A stretch of 64,000 nt of DNA, taken from the NCBI RefSeq assembly GCF_021134715.1, contig NC_060023.1:5146001-5210000 (forward strand), given 5' to 3'. Shown piece by piece: positions 58,808 through 64,000 of the stretch. Position 1 is the first letter of the stretch; every line of letters begins with the position of its first letter. The position numbers and the translations under genes are program-made. This DNA comes from Daphnia pulex (Eukaryota > Arthropoda > Branchiopoda > Diplostraca > Daphniidae). The notes under the pieces are model-generated. The model saw nothing but the letters and a program-made list of their open reading frames with translations, was not told where the DNA came from and searched no databases.

Positions 58808-59522
58808 AAAAGAGTGTAATCACACACCATGTAATCCTTCCTTCCTCCATAGTCAGGGAACCCATGACAAATGAAACAAAAACCTTTCAAGAAAAGGTTT
58901 GACGACTATTTTAAGGGGAGGGGGGATGGGAAATCTAAATCCACCCGTCTGCCGAGTCAGACTGGTCGCGTTCACTCGTGGTGCACTCCCGAAGTCGGCG
59001 TGATTTGGCCAAAAACACAAACCTCACAAGAGGAATAATTTTTGCACTAAAAAACAGAGAAAAATACAGGGAATCTGAATATATTAAGGCAGACGCTTAA
59101 ATCGGTTGCTTTGTATGAAGCAGACGCAATTTAGTGGAAAAATTCGATGATATTTGATTTGATTTTTATTGTTCTTGTTCGATTTCGTCTTTATTGTTCT
59201 TATTATTGCCTCTTTTTGTTTACTGTTTTTAATAAATGATGATCTTGATTTTAATAAATTTTTTGATCAAGTAAAATTTCTATTCCCCTTTTTTTAACAG
59301 TTAGTCATCAACCAAGAAGTTGAGGAACATTTTAAAAATGTTTGATCATACTCATTTTGAAGCTCTGGGTCATCTCTCTCTTCTTCCCTTGTCCTCTCCA
59401 CAGTCATCAAGATCTTTTGACGGTCGTGAAGAGTTACCACCGATCTTCCATTTCCATTTACCTCCGAAAGTTTAATAAGTGTAATTTTTCAAAACTTACA
59501 AATTTAAATTTCCTCAATGACT

Positions 59523-59587
59523 TCATCGAGATTCGAACCTCGAATCATATGAGTGGCAGCCCGGGTTGCTAACCATTAGACCAACAT
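59523..59587 (-). other. tRNA-like sequence (probably a tRNA pseudogene)
   Basis: On the minus strand TGGTCTAATGGTTAGCA matches an A box of Glu/Asp-type tRNAs and GAGGTTCGAATCTCG a B box. The acceptor stem does not pair and the anticodon arm is poor, so a working tRNA is unlikely. Confidence 0.45.
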
Positions 59588-59880
59588 TTACATAAGGTTT
59601 CAGGGAAAGCGTGGTCCGGTTGGTGTGTACACCAAACAATGTAACGAAAGACGAAGTAAAGCTATGGTAATATCGCTAGCGACGCTACATCGGTATCGAT
59701 TTCGGAACCGGTCGTAAAACACTTAGGTTGTATGCCTGAATTAAGATTTTTTCGGCGGTGGTTTAATCTAACTGCTATAAGAGCACATCCATTTCTTTAT
59801 AGTTTATATGTAACTAATAATTTTTCCAATTCCATGTTACTATAGTAATAAATGTTGCTATAACTTAATCTATACATGAA

Positions 59881-59929
59881 GTGCGACGTGGGGTGGCGGG
59901 GCGAAGCCTCCGCCACCCCTAAGTCGCAC
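59881..59929. repeat. GC-rich hairpin, GTGCGAC type
   Basis: GTGCGACGTGGGGTGGCGG pairs with CCGCCACCCCTAAGTCGCAC around a short loop. A relative with the same architecture is at about 61572-61624. Confidence 0.85.
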
Positions 59930-61646
59930 CACTCATAATATTAACAGATTATTAGTCAATTTGTTATAAAGAATCAATTATGAAAGAGAATAAAGGGAAA
60001 CAGAATTTTCCAAACGTTATAGTATGTATTAATCTACCATAACCTTTATTTTCTGTCTCTTTAACGTTTAAAAAAATTACCGAAGGATATTACCGAAGGA
60101 ATCTTGTTAATTCCTTTCCAGTTTTGATCGCCTGTGTTTTCTAAAAAAAGGCGAGTTTAGTCTGTGTCAGTCCTGTACTTCGTTCTGAATATTGGCCATA
60201 ATAGCTTTAAAGATGTTGTGTGTAGAGGTATTAATGTTGCTGGGCATAGCTGCTCTTGGCTGATGGTATTGTGGTATTGTTGAAATTGCATTTTGTATTG
60301 CCATGCAACATTTGTTATTATTTCTCGATATATGTTCCTCGATAAGGCAATAGCGAAGACGTGTTTATTCTCGAAGCTAGGATACTGAAAATTCATATAA
60401 ATTTCACCAAAGCCGGGATTTTGTGTCTTAGGTTTGATCCGAGTTTGAGCTCCTGGCATCCATTTTGATCTTAAAAAAATTGACGTTACCAATTTGAGAC
60501 GGTGTGAGAGATGTGAGAGCCTCCTCAGCTTGTATTTTTCTTCACTTTAATTTAAAAGTCTGACGATTCAACAGTTAGCTAGAGTTCCTATAACTTGAGT
60601 CTCAAAATGATCATACTCGACCTTATCGTTCTCCAGCAGAATTGAAAAATAATGCCACTCCCCGGCGACTTAAAATATTCAAATGACATACTAGGTTTCT
60701 GAAATGTTTATACTGAGATGTAACACCGCCATTAAAACGGATTATCTTTTGAAGATTGGGACAAACAAATTTGTATGTTGAAGTGTTTTTAAAAACACGC
60801 ATGAGAAATGATTTTTCGGGTATGCCTAATCTATGGACTTGGACTATGGACTGTTACCCGAAGGGTTACTGGTCAAAGTTTCGTTTGCCGTATGGTTTAC
60901 ATTGGTATGGTTTTTACATGGGCACCCTCAGTTCTCGTAACACTACACAGATGGCTTTTTGCAGTTCTCGTAACACTGCATAGATGGATGCACTAGTTTT
61001 TTACAATTATTGATTGTAATCAACATTTTTATTACATTTCAATAACTCTACTACGTAGCTGAGGATATTTTACATCTTTTCTGAAAATTTGGCAGAAATC
61101 TATTCAGGCGTTTGATCAGACGGAGAAATTGCTACTTTTTCCCAGAATTTAAGTAGCTGTTATAGCAGACGATAACACAGATGGGAGGGATAAACAAACG
61201 ATAACACAGATGGCAGGGATAAATAATATTAAAAGTAAACGTTACTTGAAATAGGAAAGGATTAAACGAGAAATCCAATCATTTATAAAGTTTCTGCCTA
61301 TAGTTTTATCTCTAGGCTGATAACTAGGCCTAGTTATGGGCACAATTCCACCAAACTTAATTTCTACCGTCACTGCAAAGTAAAAATTTATTACGACATA
61401 GGATGACGGGGCTCATATAATTCAACAGTTTGCGGATTGCCCCGCCACGAGGCGTATTAATATCGCATTCAATATTAAATCAGGATTCTAATATCTCATT
61501 CAATATTGATTCAGGATTTCAATATCTCAATGGATATTTAGAGAATATGAGCTTTAAATAAAGACCCGTCCCCGTGTGGCGTGGGGCGGCGGGGCTCCGG
61601 CCCCGCAGCACCAAAGTCGCACGGGTGTTTGTATTATTTGCTACAT

Positions 61647-62677
61647 CAGTCCCCTCCATAAGTATGGGATCACCCCGCGCCGTTCCATAAGGCGGCGTGT
61701 ATTTTTCATATGGGTTTTTCGGGTGGCAAAAATCGAAAAAATGACATAAATTCACCAAACTTGGGATTTATGTCATTTTACGTTTTTTCTATTGTCTGAA
61801 TTTTTTTCAGATTTTTTCCCCTATTTTTTATGCCTAGAAAAGTGGCGCACAAAGTATCGGATCACTCCGACGCCGGCCGTGTTGTCTTATGGCGCAAATG
61901 GGCTTTTCATATTGCTTTTTATATAATTAATTTTCTAGAAGGAATTTTTATTTTCAAACCCTGTATACTATACCCTTCCATAAATTTACTGTCAGTTTTT
62001 CATGATGATATGAATTATTTTCGAATTTTCCCAGATTTATTCGTTTCCCGAGTTTCTGAAATAAGAGACTGCAGAAGACTTCATTTACGGTTTACAACCT
62101 CTATCAGCTGGCGTAGGCCGGAAAATTAGTGTCGTTTCTATACACCACTGGCGCTCTGCTTCCTTTTTTACTTAAGGGGCGTATAGAAACGACACTAATT
62201 TTCCGGCCTACGGCAGGCGATAGAGGTTGCAAACCCTAAATGAACTCTTCTGTAGTCTCTTATTTTAGCAACTGGGGAAATTAATAAATCTGGGAAAATT
62301 CGGAAATGGTTCCGATCATAATGGAAATCTTACAGTTAATTTATAAAAGGGAAATGTAAAAAGGGTTTGAATATAAAAATTCCTTCTTAAAAATTAAATA
62401 TATAAAAAGCAATATGAAAAGCCCATTTGCGCCATAAGACAACACGGCCGGCGTCGGAGTGATCCGATACTTTGTGCGCCACTTTTCTAGGCATAAAAAA
62501 TAGGGGAAAAAATCTGAAAAAAATTCAGACAATAGAAAAAACGTAAAATGACATAAATCCCAAGTTTGGTGAATTTATGTCATTTTTTCGATTTTTGCCA
62601 CCCGAAAAACCCATATGAAAAATACACGCCGCCTTATGGAACGGCGCGGGGTGATCCCATACTTATGGAGGGGACTG
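61647..62677. repeat. Near-perfect 1,031 bp palindrome (fold-back element)
   Basis: The two arms (61647 to about 62150 and about 62172-62677) are inverted copies over about 500 bp with few differences and a very short centre. The ends read CAGTCCCCTCCATAAGTATG and its inverse. Both arms include GGGATCACCCCGCGCCG and GCACAAAGTATCGGATCACT blocks. No clear target duplication and no transposase. The ORFs within are mirror images of each other and look non-coding. Confidence 0.88.
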
Positions 62678-63272
62678 TATATTACTAAAAACTTTGAGAC
62701 ATTAATTAATCGCACGGAGTTAGTATAAGCTGCATATATATTTACTTAAAACTTTGAGATATTAATTAATTTTTTAAATATTCCAACGGGAACCTTGCAA
62801 CCCCAATAACGGATGCCTGCATATTTGTCGTAACTTTATATTTATTGGTAAAATTAAAGTTAATTTAAATTCCAATCCCTTCGGGTACCTTGCGGCGTAC
62901 GTACGCTGCCTACAGTGGTCTACTGAAATATGGACTTTCACCAGAAACTATGGACTCCGCTAGATGGTACAGCCTGTCCGAAAGTATAGACTTGGAGAGC
63001 GTCAAATTTCGGCTTAAGCTTTTCTTATGCGCCGTTGCCTGTTTTACGAAATTGTGTCTTCTGCAATTTTTAATTGTGTTCCGCTTTATTTGCAATAGCA
63101 GACAACCCAAGCAGTTAAATTTCACATATGATCTCCGTTGTCGACCAAAATGTCTAAGAATTAGAGTCCAAGTAAAAGTAACGAAACTGGGCATCAAATT
63201 AATGTAGACAGCAGCTCGACGGATGTTGGAAACCGTAAATGTCTAAAGTAATTGATAAAATGTGCAAATCTA
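62678..63272. promoter_or_regulatory. Upstream region of the edge gene
   Basis: Contains a diverged direct repeat (AAAACTTTGAGAYATTAATTAA at about 62688 and 62748) and a third copy of the 38.56 kb repeat (about 62998-63050). The promoter or leader of the next gene should be here; none was identified. Confidence 0.35.
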
Positions 63273-63979
63273 ATGAATGACTTTGCAGTTGCTACAGGAT
63301 TTGAAAGAACAGTCGTCGTTTCAAATGCATCATCGATTCGTTTCCGATTTCCCATTACAAATCAGGTGGCTATTAATGTATTACCCTGTTCTTTTTGCAT
63401 AATCATTGCTTTATTATGTCAACAGGTGCGTCAAGTGGGTCCAATTACAAGAAACTCATTAAGGCAGTTGATGAATGACCAAGCCATTCGTAACTCTACT
63501 ACTAACCCCAACATTAACTCAACACTTCTTCTAAATAGTAACAAACCTGTAAAGCTAGTGCGTGTTGTTACACCAGGGAACACATTGGTATGGACAATTT
63601 CCTTAATATAACATATTTATATGTTGTGGTACTAAGAATAGAACATTTTTTTAGAGGTTAGGAAAAACGCCCAACATTCGACTAACTCAAATTAGAGTAA
63701 CAAACCCCAACGTGCAGCTCAAGCAACCACAACAAAATAAGGTAGGTTAAATGAAATGTTAAAAATCAAAAAATTTAATGTAATAACTTCAGGTGTTTAT
63801 TTCTTTCGCGTAGTCATATGCTTCTGCTGGACCAATTGTTCTTTTCCGAGGGGAAAGTCGTGGCGATCATCGCCCAATCGTGGACATAGATGCCCCAGAA
63901 GGAATAGTAAATAATTTAGATAGCGATACTGACAAGACCCATGTGAATGAAAGTGGTCCTTCTACATCAAACAGCAGCG
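63273..63979 (+). CDS. 5' part of an unidentified protein gene (cut by window edge)
   Basis: Four coding exons join in phase: 63273-63365, 63426-63587, 63655-63741 and 63814-63979, each with proper GT-AG borders (donors GTGGCT, GTATGG, GTAGGT, GTAAGA). The product so far is about 169 residues: MNDFAVATGFERTVVV..., an Asn/Thr/Ser-rich segment with KPVKLVRVVTPGNTL, a basic part IRLTQIRVTNPNVQLKQPQQ, then GPIVLFRGESRGDHRPIVDI and an acidic Ser-rich stretch. No domain is recognised. The composition is that of a disordered regulatory protein, perhaps a transcription cofactor, but this is a guess. The start was chosen as the first ATG in frame. Confidence 0.65.
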
Positions 63980-64000
63980 GTAAGACCAACGAAATGTTTT

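Larger units (their letters stand above)
58808..61646. other. Intergenic with hairpins and short tandem repeats
   Basis: No gene. Contains two related GC-rich hairpins (59881-59929 and about 61572-61624), a tRNA-like fragment at about 59523-59587 (minus), a two-copy repeat of CAGTTCTCGTAACACT (60929 and 60961), a two-copy repeat with CGATAACACAGATGG (about 61150 and 61200) and ATTCAATATT repeats near 61465-61530. Confidence 0.5.

Noticed and set aside
61830..62532. Open frames inside the palindrome
   Set aside because: They are mirror copies of each other in the two arms, differ in length through indels, and have no family features.

Overview
The window is eukaryotic. Genes are split by short GT-AG introns, often 50-90 bp, and lie among many transposable elements. 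Four genes are recognised by protein motifs: netrin, HELZ, Vav and lethal giant larvae. Compact introns, arthropod-type orthologues (a one-SH3 Vav, an l(2)gl-type Lgl) and DIRS, Gypsy, hAT and Mutator-like repeats fit a small-genome arthropod. A branchiopod such as Daphnia is my inference; no species marker is visible.

Layout. 1-5528 is the first coding intron of netrin (minus strand), full of microsatellites and A-rich or pyrimidine tracts. 5529-6903 is the first coding exon of netrin. 7.4-13.2 kb shows no convincing gene. HELZ (minus, 11 coding exons, 13227-18942) and Vav (plus, 16 coding exons, 19934-23842) are arranged head to head across about 1 kb. Lgl (plus, 18 coding exons) occupies 49943-55103. 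A gene of unknown function starts at 63273 and runs off the right edge.

Between Vav and Lgl (24-48 kb) is a nested transposon block: a DIRS retrotransposon with both ITRs and an internal complementary region (24595-29801), with a solo LTR in its gag; two TA-flanked GGGGAGAC-TIR elements, one holding a Mutator-like element that encodes a PHD finger and an AT-hook array; a hAT MITE; a broken Gypsy element; and a 3.4 kb TIR element carrying an intron-containing DUF4806-like gene. Between Lgl and the right edge are a 2 kb hAT-like fold-back, a non-LTR RNase H remnant, GC-rich hairpins and a 1,031 bp near-perfect palindrome.

The most interesting observation is in the DIRS element. A GTATGT donor at the end of gag joins in frame to a pyrimidine-tract/CAG acceptor 3 kb downstream, beyond the tyrosine recombinase and the internal complementary region. 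The acceptor opens a short Arg/Gly-rich exon with its own stop. Splicing would then give Gag alone and unspliced RNA would give a Gag-RT fusion. Among the cellular genes, HELZ (RNA helicase with CCCH finger and PAM2 motif), Vav (Rho-family GEF), Lgl (polarity, aPKC substrate) and netrin (guidance cue) are unrelated in function; only HELZ and Vav may share a promoter region.
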